From Colwellia sp. (GTDB lineage: Bacteria > Pseudomonadota > Gammaproteobacteria > Enterobacterales > Alteromonadaceae): a stretch of 42,048 bases of DNA. The translations under genes and the position numbers were made by a program. Of the stretch, positions 19,094-28,223 are shown in pieces (position 1 is the first letter of the stretch; every line of letters starts with the position of its first letter). The stretch covers positions 1-42,048 of the forward strand of contig JABSOX010000051.1 of NCBI GenBank assembly GCA_013215655.1. Direction: 5' to 3'. The notes under the pieces were generated by a model. It saw only the letters and a program-made list of their open reading frames with translations. It did not search any database and was not told where the DNA came from.

Positions 19094-19117
19094 AAAAAAA
19101 AGCCGCAAAATGCGGCT
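19094..19117 (-). terminator. rho-independent terminator of the HU gene
   Basis: Stem AGCCGCA / TGCGGCT with a three-base loop. Read on the minus strand, it is followed by seven T residues. It lies 45 bases after the HU stop codon and before the ferredoxin gene. Confidence 0.9.
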
Positions 19118-19161
19118 TAGATATTATTGGTAATAAAGCTTAACGTTGTTACATTACGAGA

Positions 19162-19437
19162 TTACGCGTTACAAGCTTCTTTTAATGCTTTACCAGCTTT
19201 GAATGTTGGAACTTTAGCTGCTGCAATTTGAATTTCTGCACCAGTTTGTGGGTTACGACCTACACGTGCTGCACGGTCATTTACTTTATATGTACCAAAA
19301 CCAACAAGAGCAACGTCGCCGCCACTTGCAAGTTCTGCTGTAATTGATGAAATTAAGCTTTCTAACGCACGACCAGCAGAAGCTTTAGAGATATCAGCGC
19401 CTTCAGCGATTTTTTCAATTAGTTGACCTTTATTCAT
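19162..19437 (-). CDS. HU-family nucleoid DNA-binding protein
   Basis: 91 residues, the HU length. [36 protein letters not shown] and the DNA-arm signature [12 protein letters not shown] are diagnostic. [10 protein letters not shown] and FKAGKALK favour an HU-beta-like member, but the neighbours (no lon, no ppiD) do not settle which subunit. It compacts and bends DNA as a dimer. The extreme C-terminus is KEACNA, with a cysteine that is unusual in HU. AAGGA about 9 bases upstream supports the start; a strong terminator follows, so it is its own transcription unit. Confidence 0.97.
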   Translation of the reverse strand: MNKGQLIEKIAEGADISKASAGRALESLISSITAELASGGDVALVGFGTYKVNDRAARVGRNPQTGAEIQIAAAKVPTFKAGKALKEACNA

Positions 19438-19882
19438 TATTATTTTTCCTTGATGATTATTTTAAGTAGCCGACAACATACTAAGAAAGAAATCCTATTG
19501 AGGCAATAGCTTTTATCAGATATTTGCAATTTTTATCAATATAATTAGCTTTTTAGCTTAAAAACAGCCACAACAACCGCTATAACACTCATCAATTAGG
19601 AATTTTAAAGTGAAGTTTTATGGGAAAATAAAGAATTGATAAAAAAAATTGGACACAGTATACGGAGATTTTGTACTAAAAATAGCCAGTATGAAGAAAT
19701 AATGCACTTTTATAAGCTAACCCAGTAATATCAAAATCCACCATAATTACCCAGGAAATAAGTTTCTTAATTCCTCTTTGATGAATAAAGCGTTGCTCTG
19801 GTACTAAGGTGCTAGATAAAAATAACAATAATTTTAATACAGTAGCGGAGATTAAATAATACATTATTAAAAAGGTTTCAGA
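19438..19882. other. 445-bp intergenic region
   Basis: AT-rich DNA holding the HU promoter at its left end and the bdhA promoter at its right end. A 62-codon minus-strand frame (19676-19864) starting with a hydrophobic stretch is not recognisable as any family. I see no repeats or RNA genes. Confidence 0.5.
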
Positions 19883-20665
19883 ATGTTAGAAGGTAAGGTT
19901 GCCCTAATTACAGGTTCTACAAGTGGTATTGGTTTGGCGACTGCACATGTTCTCGCCGAACAGGGTATTCATCTAGTTTTACATGGCTTGATGAGTAATA
20001 TCGATGGACAAAATTTAGCAAAGGAGTTTAGTGAAAGGTATGGAATAAAAACCTTTTTTGATAATGCTGATTTAAGAGACGAAAACGCGATAGTATTATT
20101 CATGGCTAGTGCCATTGAATGTATGGGCACAATAGACATTTTAATTAATAATGCCGGCATTCAATATACTGAAAAAGTTGATAGTTTTCCTACACAAAAA
20201 TGGAATGATATTCTTGCCATCAATTTAAGTGCTTCGTTTCATACCATTCAACAATCTTTACCAAGTATGAAAAAAAACAAATGGGGACGCATCATTAACA
20301 TCGCTTCCGTTCATGGTTTAGTGGCTTCAGTAAATAAAGCGGCCTATTGCGCGGCTAAACACGGCATTATTGGGTTAACTAAAGTGGTTGCTTTAGAGTG
20401 TGCAGAGCAAGGTATTACTGCAAATTCTATTTGTCCTGGTTGGGTGGATACGCCGTTAATTAAACAACAGATATCAGATGTTGCCACAAAAGATAATATC
20501 AGTTTTGAACAAGCACAATATAATTTGGTTACTGCAAAGCAGCCTCTGCCCGAAATGATGAACCCTCGTCAAATAGGTGATTTTATTCTCTTTCTCTGTA
20601 GCGACAGTGCTCGTACCATTACAGGTTCTGCATTACCTATGGATGGTGCGTGGACGGCACAATAA
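19883..20665 (+). CDS. bdhA: D-3-hydroxybutyrate dehydrogenase (SDR)
   Basis: 260 residues, classical short-chain dehydrogenase. The NAD-binding loop TGSTSGIG is at 10-17, NNAG at about 89-92, and the catalytic Ser142, Tyr155 and Lys159 occur in IASVHGL and AYCAAKHG. IINIASVHGLVAS.NKAAY, KHGIIGLTKVVALE, ICPGWVDTPL and the C-terminus MDGAWTAQ are typical of 3-hydroxybutyrate dehydrogenases, which convert D-3-hydroxybutyrate and NAD+ to acetoacetate. AAAGG lies 8 bases before the ATG. It would be the last cytoplasmic step of the PHB-degradation set spread over the next 11 kb. Confidence 0.93.
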   Translation: MLEGKVALITGSTSGIGLATAHVLAEQGIHLVLHGLMSNIDGQNLAKEFSERYGIKTFFDNADLRDENAIVLFMASAIECMGTIDILINNAGIQYTEKVDSFPTQKWNDILAINLSASFHTIQQSLPSMKKNKWGRIINIASVHGLVASVNKAAYCAAKHGIIGLTKVVALECAEQGITANSICPGWVDTPLIKQQISDVATKDNISFEQAQYNLVTAKQPLPEMMNPRQIGDFILFLCSDSARTITGSALPMDGAWTAQ

Positions 20666-20831
20666 TCGTTAAAACATTAACGTTATTAAAGATATATATA
20701 CATTTAATCAACCAAAAACTGGAGATTTATTGTCTACATTTTTGTATCGATGCTCTTAAACGTCTATTTTGTTAATTAGTCTCAAGATTTTAACAAAGCA
20801 ATAAATGCGCAATGTTGCATAACGTTATAAT

Positions 20832-21353
20832 TTGTTGCTTATTTTTTATTTCCTATCTTTCAAAATTTACGCGCAGGCATGTCAACTGTCTGTTCGTTTA
20901 TATCCTTATCAACCCCTATCTTATAAAAATTCAGAGCATAAATGGCAGGGGCTAAATACTGAATTTATCAACGAATTATTGCAAAAGGTAAATTGTTCTT
21001 CTAAGTATGTGGAATTCCGTTTGCTCGTAGTATAAAGATGAATTCGGCTGCTCAAATAAGATCATCATTAGTTCAAATATAGCGCAAATGATAACAAGGT
21101 TAAAAAATAAGCTGTTGATTTTTAGAGAGGAAATTGCATTTTTATTATCAGCAACAAAATAGTTTCGATTATAAATGATATCGATTATAAAGAGTTCGAT
21201 ATTTAACCCGATAAAGTGGCAGGTGGACCTGTATAGTTTGCTTTTAGTAAAAAATCAGCACCATCAAATTTACTTGCTCAATTAGATAAAGCTAACCAGC
21301 AACTGATCAAAGATGGCACGAATCAACGAATCAACAAATCATTATTTAGATGA
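20832..21353 (+). pseudogene. decayed SBP_bac_3-type periplasmic solute-binding protein
   Basis: The first part encodes a signal-peptide-like LLIFYFLSFKIYAQA, then LSVRLYPYQPLSYKN, KWQGLNTEFINELLQKVNCS and KYVEF, the N-terminus of a family-3 solute-binding protein. Near 21013 a one-base shift is needed to continue into PFARSIKM, which fits the family. After multiple stops, a C-terminal remnant is readable at about 21239-21353: FSKKS, then NLLAQLDKANQQLIKDGTNQR, stop TGA. About half of the middle has been deleted, and no ATG remains at the start (TTG only). It is dead as a gene. Confidence 0.8.
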
Positions 21354-21389
21354 CGTTAATACAAGAGCATGCCATTGGTCCTATTAGGA

Positions 21390-22334
21390 TCAACAGTCGC
21401 CAACAAAGTCACTGATCATTTGATAGGTTTTATCACATTCATCTTTGACCAAACTATCGAGCAACATATAAGCATGGATCATCTCATCAAACTGATAATG
21501 CGTTACTTTTACAGCAGAAGATTTTAGTGTTTTTAGGTATATATTTCCTTCATCTCTAAGTGGGTCACAGCCTGCCGTGATGATAAGAGTCTCCGGCATT
21601 TCTGCAGAAAACCGACCCAATAAAGGAGACGCTTTTCTAACGGTTTCACTATGTAAATTATCCGTTTGAAAATACTGTTGAAAGTACCAAATAATTCGCC
21701 CTTGCTCTAATAAGAAACCTTCGCCATTTTCGGCTATAGAATCGGTACACATGGTGTAATCAACACTTGGGTAGATGAGTATCTGTTTGTCTATTCTAAT
21801 GTCAGGGTTTGATAAACTATTCATCGTTAATGTCGTACATATCGCTCCGCCAGCACTGTCGCCAAGAATAAAAATTTTGTCATTAAAATTTAACTTTTTT
21901 AATACTTGTTGATAGTGAATCAACGCATGCTGACAATCGTCTATACCCGCAGGATAGGGATGTTCAGGTGCTAAGCGATACTCCACACAGATAACGATAC
22001 AATGGGTACGTTTGGCAATTTTTCGGCTGATGGTATCGTATAAATCTATACTGCCACACATATGCCCGCCGCCATGAAAATGCAATATTACCGGTAAGTG
22101 CTCAGTAGGTGCAGGATGATAAATTCTCACCGGTATTTGTCGGTCGTTAAGTTCAAATGCACTATTGCTAACAAACGGTAAGTCCGGCCCTTGGCCAATA
22201 AATACAGAGAGCTTTTCTAAATTAGCTCTAACAATGTCTGGTGTAAACTCAACCTTTTGCAACTTTGCCTCACGAATAGCCGTATTTACATCATTTAAAA
22301 AAGGTTTTAAGTTTTCTGATACGTTGCCGCGCAT
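21390..22334 (-). CDS. HSL-type alpha/beta hydrolase (esterase)
   Basis: 314 residues, cytoplasmic, no signal peptide. The oxyanion HGGG is at about 87-90, the nucleophile Ser160 in GDSAGG, with Asp257 (CDPLRDE) and His287 (IHAYM) completing the triad; YRLAPEHPYPAG is the usual hormone-sensitive-lipase-family (family IV) signature. It hydrolyses short acyl esters. Next to the MFS transporter and bdhA it could cleave 3-hydroxybutyrate oligomers brought into the cell; this is inference. AAGGAG sits 6 bases before the ATG. It overlaps the end of the MFS gene by 28 bases, so translation is probably coupled. Confidence 0.92.
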   Translation of the reverse strand: MRGNVSENLKPFLNDVNTAIREAKLQKVEFTPDIVRANLEKLSVFIGQGPDLPFVSNSAFELNDRQIPVRIYHPAPTEHLPVILHFHGGGHMCGSIDLYDTISRKIAKRTHCIVICVEYRLAPEHPYPAGIDDCQHALIHYQQVLKKLNFNDKIFILGDSAGGAICTTLTMNSLSNPDIRIDKQILIYPSVDYTMCTDSIAENGEGFLLEQGRIIWYFQQYFQTDNLHSETVRKASPLLGRFSAEMPETLIITAGCDPLRDEGNIYLKTLKSSAVKVTHYQFDEMIHAYMLLDSLVKDECDKTYQMISDFVGDC

Positions 22335-23503
22335 AACTGCTCCTTAGCTTTAGCTGTTTCAGGTAAGAAAAAACTGCCAATGAAAAATGTCGAACTAAGC
22401 AAGGTGATCAACATCAGAGAATAGCTGTAGTCGCCGCCATTCATATCAACCATTTTACCAAACAGCCATAAGATAACCGTCGAGCACAGGTAGCTAATTG
22501 AATAAAACAAACTAAAGACAATTGTTATTCTTTGTCCGGTCATTTTAGGTAATTCATGGGGAATAGAAACAAGTGCGGTAATAGGGAAGAAAATGAAAAA
22601 CCCTAATACAATTGCTGATAATGTTTGCAGCGTTGCTGATTGGCTAAATGAAAGGCCATAAATGGTCACTATCATGATCAAGCCCGACCAACGAATAACG
22701 GGAATGCGCTGCGGTATTTTCTTGCTATAGAGTATGCCGGCTAAGGTACCAATAATACCAAAGCCAATCACCCATTTACTTTGGCTAATGCCCGCTTTTG
22801 GAAAGAAGGTAAATAAACAAATATAAAAAGCGAGTAAACCGGAATAGGTAAAAGCATATACCCAGTTAAATTTATCTTTTATGCCATCGCTATAACTATA
22901 ATGCTCTTCAACAGCAACCACATTGTCTTTATTGGCGGCCGGCGCATCAAACTTCACGAATAACCATATGAATGCCAGTACTAAACTTGCCAGTGAAAAT
23001 AAAATAAGGCTTATTTGCCAGCTTCCTGATATTGCATTGATATCTGTCATTGACCACAAAATGACGGCGGTACCGACATTAAAGGCAACGGCATTAAACC
23101 CATTAATCGTTGCGCGTTCATGTGGTGCAAACCAATGCATTACAATGGGATTAAAGTAAACGATCATTAACGCACCCCCTAAGCCCATTAAAAATCGACT
23201 GATCAATAACAGCTCATAATTAGGTGCAAAAGGGGTTAACAATCCGATGGCAATTAACAACCCTGCAATGAAAAAAGCATATTTAATGCCGAACTTTATG
23301 GAAACCCAAGCCGCCAAAAAGGTACCGACAATTTTTGCTATGGTCACTGAGCCACTAATAAAACTTGCCGAAGCTAAACTATCTACTTCCATTGATAACA
23401 TAATTTGATTCATGCTCGCAGCGCCGCCAACCCAAGCCATGGCAAAGAGCACATAACTAAGAAAAACAAGGCCTTCAACTAAATATTTGTTTTGTATTTT
23501 CAT
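22307..23503 (-). CDS. MFS transporter
   Basis: About 398 residues from the ATG at 23503, with 12 predicted membrane segments. The family loop signatures are loose (AWVSIKFGIKYAFF, ISRFLMGLGGALMIVYFNPIV, HERATINGFNAVAFNVG). I prefer 23503 because the first membrane segment starts just after it; in-frame ATGs at 23566 and 23527 would add a short hydrophobic leader and neither has a clear ribosome site. It is the first gene of an overlapping pair with the HSL-type esterase and diverges from the sensor kinase. Likely substrate is a small carboxylate such as 3-hydroxybutyrate or its oligomers, judged from neighbours only. Confidence 0.87.
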   Translation of the reverse strand: MKIQNKYLVEGLVFLSYVLFAMAWVGGAASMNQIMLSMEVDSLASASFISGSVTIAKIVGTFLAAWVSIKFGIKYAFFIAGLLIAIGLLTPFAPNYELLLISRFLMGLGGALMIVYFNPIVMHWFAPHERATINGFNAVAFNVGTAVILWSMTDINAISGSWQISLILFSLASLVLAFIWLFVKFDAPAANKDNVVAVEEHYSYSDGIKDKFNWVYAFTYSGLLAFYICLFTFFPKAGISQSKWVIGFGIIGTLAGILYSKKIPQRIPVIRWSGLIMIVTIYGLSFSQSATLQTLSAIVLGFFIFFPITALVSIPHELPKMTGQRITIVFSLFYSISYLCSTVILWLFGKMVDMNGGDYSYSLMLITLLSSTFFIGSFFLPETAKAKEQLCAATYQKT

Positions 23504-23658
23504 ATATACTAATTCTAAAAACGTCATTATTATGATGATGAAAAAGGTTAACTCAGTTGCCGGCATAAATAACTACTACCTTAGTGCACTATGTTAAATG
23601 TATGCGAATGTTATGCTGGCGATAGACCTGTTATTTACGCTTTTTAAAGGAATTGTTT

Positions 23659-26600
23659 TTGTTAGTTTGGCTCTCTTTAGATACATGGTTAATTACTTTT
23701 CTTTCTATTGCCTATTTGTTGTTACTTTTTGTAGTCGCCTATTGGGGACAAACACAGTCAAATAAAAAGTGGGTGAAAAAACCTTGGCTTTATAGTTTAT
23801 CGTTAGGGGTAAGTTGCACCTCGTGGGCGTTTTACGGCACGGTGGGTCAAGCGGCAACAACGGGAGCGTGGCTTGCGCCGATATATATCGGTTCTATTTT
23901 TTGTCTTGTTTTAGCTTGGCCAATGTTTTTAAGAACATTGCGTATTATTAAACAACAAAACTTAACCTCAATTGCTGATTTTATTGCTTGTCGTTATGAC
24001 CGCTCTCCCAAAATAGCCGCTGCCGTTGCACTGGTTGCCTTAATTGGCACCATTCCTTATATTGCATTGCAACTAAGGGCGGTAAGTACCAGTTTCGATT
24101 TATTAACCGGTACTTATCAATCGGGCATTAGTACGGCCTTTGTTGTTACCTTAGTTTTGATTGTTTTTAGTATTCTCTTTGGTACTCGACAAATCGTGGC
24201 GAGCAAACAAAATCAGGGACTAGTCATCGCTATTGCTTTTAGTTCACTGGTGAAGCTTTTTGCCTTAACGGCGGTGGGCATTTTTGCGACATTTTTTATA
24301 TTTGATGGTTTTAGCGATTTATTAAGTCAACAACCTACTATTGATCATCAATTAAGTGAAAACTCAATCTATTTTACCCTTACCCAAACACTGCTTGGCG
24401 CGATAACTATCTTCATATTGCCACAGCAGTTTCACATGATGATGATTGAAAATCATAGTGAGCAGGAATTAAAAACAGCGCGCTGGCTATTCCCGTTGTA
24501 TTTCATATTAATCAATATTTTTGTATTACCGATTGCCATTGCTGGGCAACTCTCTTTTCCGGGGGGTAGTGTTAATGCCGATACCTATGTTTTAACCATT
24601 CCCTTATTTTATCAACAAGCTTGGCTGGGTGTACTGGTTTATATCGGTGGATTAGCTGCTGCAACAAGTATGGTTATTGTTGCATCAATTGTATTAAGTA
24701 CCATGATCTCTACTGAAATTCTCAACCCCATAATATTACGTTTTAAACTCTTTAATAGTACACAAACACCCAAGCTCTCTGGTTTGTTGCTCAATTTGAG
24801 GCGAATATCTATTGCCGTTATATTATTATTGGCATTTTATTTTGAGCGTTTAATTGATCAACAAAATCATTTAGCGGCTATTGGTTTATTGTCCTTTGTG
24901 CTACTTGCACAATTGGCTCCGGCCATTATAGGTGCATTATATTGGCGAAATGCTACCACCAATGCGGCTTTTGTTGGTTTATTGCTGGGCTCAATTATGT
25001 GGTTATATACATTATTACTGCCCATTGCCTTTCCACATTTCGCGTGGTTATCAACAGGGCCTTGGGAGTTTGCTTGGCTAAAACCAACAGCACTGTTTGG
25101 TTTAGATTTTCTTGATACCATTAGCCATGGCGTTCTTTACAGCTTATTGTTAAATACACTCAGCTATGTTGTTATTTCATTGCTAAGCCAACGTAGTGTT
25201 GGCGAAAGATTACAAGCTGAGCTTTTTATTAATAAAAAGCAAAGTCAATTTGATCGGCTGTTATCAGCCAACGATTTATACAGTTTGTTACAGCGTTTTA
25301 TTGATAAAGATGCAGCCGATGATCTTACTCTTTATTCAAATAGCCTTAAATCACGTTCCGAAGAGAAAAATCAAAAACTTGTTGAATATACCCGCATTCA
25401 ACTTTCCGGTGTTTTAGGCTCTGCTTCGACACGTATGGTAATGAAAGCGGCTTCTGTTTCACAACAAATGCCCTTAGAAGACGTGGTCAGTATCGTTGAT
25501 GAAGCCAGTCAAATGTTTGAGTTCAATCGGGAACTGTTACAATCGGGCGTAGAAAACATTGAACAAGGCATTAGTGTTGTTGACTCTGATATGCGTTTAG
25601 TTGCTTGGAATCAGCGTTACATTGAACTCTTAAATTATCCTAAAGATGTCGTTACCGCAGGTACGCCGATTGAAAAGCTCTTGGGTTATAACATTAACCG
25701 GGGGGTTATTTGTGGCGCGGAAAAAGCAGAATTAATTAAGCGCCGTATTGAACATATGCGTTTGGGCCATAGCCATCATTTTCAGCGCACCATGCCAAAT
25801 GGTATTGTCTTAGAAATTAGAGGACAAGCGATGCCCGGAGGTGGCTTTGTTAGCACGTTTTCTGATATTACTGCGCATATCGAAGCGGAACAAGCATTAA
25901 AAAAGGCCAACGAAACCCTTGAAAATCGAGTGCAAGAACGTACACAACAGTTACTCAATGCCAAGGCCGAGGCCGAAGCAGCAAACAGCAGTAAAACTCG
26001 ATTTTTAGCCGCAGCAAGCCATGATTTAATGCAGCCCTTTAATGCGCTTACTTTATTTACCTCAATGTTGAAAAAGAAAGTGCAGGGCGAAGAATTAACC
26101 TCACTTGCCAATCATATTGATGACTCACTGGTCGTTGTGGAAGCCTTGTTATCTGATCTTGTTGAAATATCGCGACTCGATAGCTCAGCGCAAAAAACAG
26201 AGATCAGAGATTTCTCCCTTGATGACTTGTTGGTGCCATTAAAAAATGAATTTACGGTGTTAGCCAACCAAGAAAATATTGTCTTTAGCTACCAAGCCAC
26301 TAGTTGTATGGTGAGAACTGACAAACAGATGTTAAGACGGGTGCTACAAAATTTCTTATCCAATGCCGTACACTATTGTAATCATGAAAGTAGTAATCAT
26401 GAAAGCAGTAGTCACGAAATTAACGACTGTAATGAGCCACGCTCAAGTAAAATCTTACTGGGTGTGCGCCACAACAAAGATAGTATCCGTATTGAAGTTT
26501 GGGACAACGGTCCCGGCATTCCACTTGATAAACAACAGAGCATTTTCTCCGAATTTGAGCGACTAGAACAAACACGTGAAATACCGGGTTTAGGTCTAGG

Positions 26601-27159
26601 TTTAGCGATTTCAGAGCGTATTGCCAAATTATTAGGGTTGTCAATTTCATTACATTCAATTGTTGGCAAAGGTACCTGTTTTATGATTGATGTACCCAGA
26701 GTTTATATCAGTGAAAGTAGCAGAGAGGATAATTCAACCAAGCCAAGCACAAAGGAGCAGTATAAAGAAACGTCGAACGGTGATGTTTTTAATATCTCGG
26801 TATTGTTAATTGATAACGACGCTTTAATGTTAACGGCAATGTCGTCATTATTACTTGAATGGGGATGTAGTGTCGTAGCGGCTAGAGATCAACATTCTGT
26901 AGATAGCCAACTTAAATCGCTTAAGCAACCACCACAGCTGATCATTGCTGATTATCATCTTGATGATGATAGCAATGGCGTTGATTTAGTATGTGAGTTG
27001 TTAAATAAGCAGCAGTGGCAAGTACCTTGTGTTATATGCTCAGCTGACCCCTCTGAATTGGTACGACAACATACCAGCGACGCTCAGTTCCAGTTTCTGC
27101 GTAAACCGATTAAACCTTTAGCGCTAAAACGATTAATTCGAAAGTTATTAACAGACTAA
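23659..27159 (+). CDS. SSS-PAS-HisKA-HATPase-REC hybrid sensor kinase (CrbS-like)
   Basis: About 1166 residues. About 500 N-terminal residues form a 13-helix sodium/solute-symporter-like domain, then a linker, a PAS domain (about 630-745, GIEQGISVVDSDMRLVAWNQRY), HisKA with His near 788 (AAASHDLMQP), HATPase (NFLSNAVHYC, WDNGPGIP, GLGLGLAIS), and a receiver with phospho-acceptor Asp near 1098 (LIIADYHLD). This is the architecture of CrbS, which with the LuxR-type CrbR controls acetate use in Vibrio, Shewanella and Pseudomonas. I use the TTG at 23659 because AAAGG ends 8 bases before it; the TTG at 23653 is too close. A Ser/His/Asn-rich NHESSNHESSSHE repeat lies inside the ATPase domain. Confidence 0.93.
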   Translation: MLVWLSLDTWLITFLSIAYLLLLFVVAYWGQTQSNKKWVKKPWLYSLSLGVSCTSWAFYGTVGQAATTGAWLAPIYIGSIFCLVLAWPMFLRTLRIIKQQNLTSIADFIACRYDRSPKIAAAVALVALIGTIPYIALQLRAVSTSFDLLTGTYQSGISTAFVVTLVLIVFSILFGTRQIVASKQNQGLVIAIAFSSLVKLFALTAVGIFATFFIFDGFSDLLSQQPTIDHQLSENSIYFTLTQTLLGAITIFILPQQFHMMMIENHSEQELKTARWLFPLYFILINIFVLPIAIAGQLSFPGGSVNADTYVLTIPLFYQQAWLGVLVYIGGLAAATSMVIVASIVLSTMISTEILNPIILRFKLFNSTQTPKLSGLLLNLRRISIAVILLLAFYFERLIDQQNHLAAIGLLSFVLLAQLAPAIIGALYWRNATTNAAFVGLLLGSIMWLYTLLLPIAFPHFAWLSTGPWEFAWLKPTALFGLDFLDTISHGVLYSLLLNTLSYVVISLLSQRSVGERLQAELFINKKQSQFDRLLSANDLYSLLQRFIDKDAADDLTLYSNSLKSRSEEKNQKLVEYTRIQLSGVLGSASTRMVMKAASVSQQMPLEDVVSIVDEASQMFEFNRELLQSGVENIEQGISVVDSDMRLVAWNQRYIELLNYPKDVVTAGTPIEKLLGYNINRGVICGAEKAELIKRRIEHMRLGHSHHFQRTMPNGIVLEIRGQAMPGGGFVSTFSDITAHIEAEQALKKANETLENRVQERTQQLLNAKAEAEAANSSKTRFLAAASHDLMQPFNALTLFTSMLKKKVQGEELTSLANHIDDSLVVVEALLSDLVEISRLDSSAQKTEIRDFSLDDLLVPLKNEFTVLANQENIVFSYQATSCMVRTDKQMLRRVLQNFLSNAVHYCNHESSNHESSSHEINDCNEPRSSKILLGVRHNKDSIRIEVWDNGPGIPLDKQQSIFSEFERLEQTREIPGLGLGLAISERIAKLLGLSISLHSIVGKGTCFMIDVPRVYISESSREDNSTKPSTKEQYKETSNGDVFNISVLLIDNDALMLTAMSSLLLEWGCSVVAARDQHSVDSQLKSLKQPPQLIIADYHLDDDSNGVDLVCELLNKQQWQVPCVICSADPSELVRQHTSDAQFQFLRKPIKPLALKRLIRKLLTD

Positions 27160-27177
27160 CGTGAAGCCCAATTACTA

Positions 27178-27441
27178 GGGTCTGTTGATCTTTCGCGGTT
27201 AAATTTTGTTCGAGATAAAAGCGTTTTAATCGCGGCGAGTAGTGTGTAGCCTAGTCATTCTAAGCAAATACTTCTCAACAAAGATTAAAACACTTTTAGC
27301 CGAATCCTTCGGACAGCATCTGTTGGACATTTTTACGGCGTTATTGCCTTTTTATGTGGAACAACCACATGACAAAGGCTCTGCCTTGTATAAATACTCA
27401 ACAAATAGCTGCAAAAAGAATCTCGAAAGATCAACAGACCC
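27178..27441. mobile_element. 264-bp MITE with 18-19-bp perfect inverted ends and TA duplication
   Basis: AGGGTCTGTTGATCTTTCG at 27177-27195 is matched exactly, in inverse, at 27424-27442. Taking GGGTCTG...CAGACCC as the element, TA flanks both sides (27176-27177 and 27442-27443), the footprint of IS630/Tc1-mariner or IS427-type transposases. It is too short to encode a transposase. It lies between the convergent kinase and regulator genes and ends right at the regulator's stop codon. Confidence 0.88.
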
Positions 27442-27443
27442 TA

Positions 27444-28115
27444 TTAGGAATTTGTTAACTCATTTTGTGATGGCGTTAACATTAATTGTTGATAAGCAAG
27501 GCCGGCTAAAGTGCGGTTATTCACTTCTAATTTTAATAAAATAGCAGAAACATGTTTTTTTACCGTCGTTTCTTTTATATCTAAATCATAAGCGATTTGT
27601 TTATTTAATTGGCCGTCTGCAATTTGTGTTAATACCACATATTGCTGTGGTGTTAACTGTGCAAGTTGTTTGGCTAAGCGTTGATGTTCAGCAACGAGTT
27701 GTTGATTGGCGTTTGCGCTAGTATTTTGCGGCAACCATACACCTCCTTCTAGTACCGTATCTATTGCTTGTCCTATAGTGGTTAAGTCTGCAGATTTGGG
27801 AATAAAAGCGGCGGCACCAAAATTAATGGCTTTTTGCATAGTCTCAGGATTATCGTCTGATGAAACCATAATAACAACAAGGTCGGGGTGATGATTTTGT
27901 AAGTGCGTTAAACCAGTAAAACCGTTGTTACCCGGCATATGTAAATCAAGGAAAACAATTTCTAAACTGGCATTCTTTTCGATAAGGACCAGTAAATCAT
28001 CAAAGCTATCGGCTTCTAAAATAGGGGTATCAACAATACATTCGACAATGGCATGTTTTAACGCGGTTCGAAATAAGGGATGATCATCGGCAATGATAAC
28101 TTTGGCTTCGGTCAT
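27444..28115 (-). CDS. LuxR/NarL-type response regulator (CrbR-like)
   Basis: 223 residues. The receiver domain (1-125) has an acidic pair ADDHP, phospho-acceptor Asp57 (IVFLDLHMPG) and the conserved Lys in IPKSADL. The C-terminal helix-turn-helix (about 150-205, LTPQQYVVLTQIADGQLNKQIAYDLDIKETTVKKHVS) is of the LuxR/NarL type. It faces the SSS-hybrid kinase gene, matching the CrbS/CrbR pairing. By position its targets could be the receptor, depolymerase, esterase/MFS and bdhA genes around it. A MITE begins two bases beyond its stop codon. Confidence 0.95.
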   Translation of the reverse strand: MTEAKVIIADDHPLFRTALKHAIVECIVDTPILEADSFDDLLVLIEKNASLEIVFLDLHMPGNNGFTGLTHLQNHHPDLVVIMVSSDDNPETMQKAINFGAAAFIPKSADLTTIGQAIDTVLEGGVWLPQNTSANANQQLVAEHQRLAKQLAQLTPQQYVVLTQIADGQLNKQIAYDLDIKETTVKKHVSAILLKLEVNNRTLAGLAYQQLMLTPSQNELTNS

Positions 28116-28168
28116 AGTGTGCTCCGCATAAGAAAATAACAGAAAGTTTATTCTGCTTTGGCATTATC

Positions 28169-28200
28169 AAAAAAAGAGCTGACAGATGCCAGCTCTTTTT
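28169..28200 (-). terminator. terminator after the TonB-dependent receptor gene
   Basis: Stem AAAAAGAGCTG / CAGCTCTTTTT with an eight-base loop. Read on the minus strand it runs into a seven-T tract. It lies 24 bases past the receptor stop codon and before the response-regulator gene; the symmetric A/T flanks mean it could also act on the plus strand. Confidence 0.9.
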
Positions 28201-28223
28201 GAAGGTAATACAATAAAGGTTAA

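Noticed and set aside
19676-19864. 62-codon minus-strand frame with hydrophobic start
   Set aside because: No ribosome site or recognisable family; it ends just upstream of bdhA on the opposite strand and is most likely chance.
26385-26420. NHESSNHESSSHE codon repeat in the hybrid kinase as a frameshift or CRISPR-like unit
   Set aside because: The repeat units are about 15 bases, in frame and without spacers; most likely a loop expansion in the ATPase domain.
27242-27544. 100-codon plus-strand frame across the MITE
   Set aside because: It spans the MITE right end and the antisense of the response-regulator gene, so it is an artefact of the insertion.
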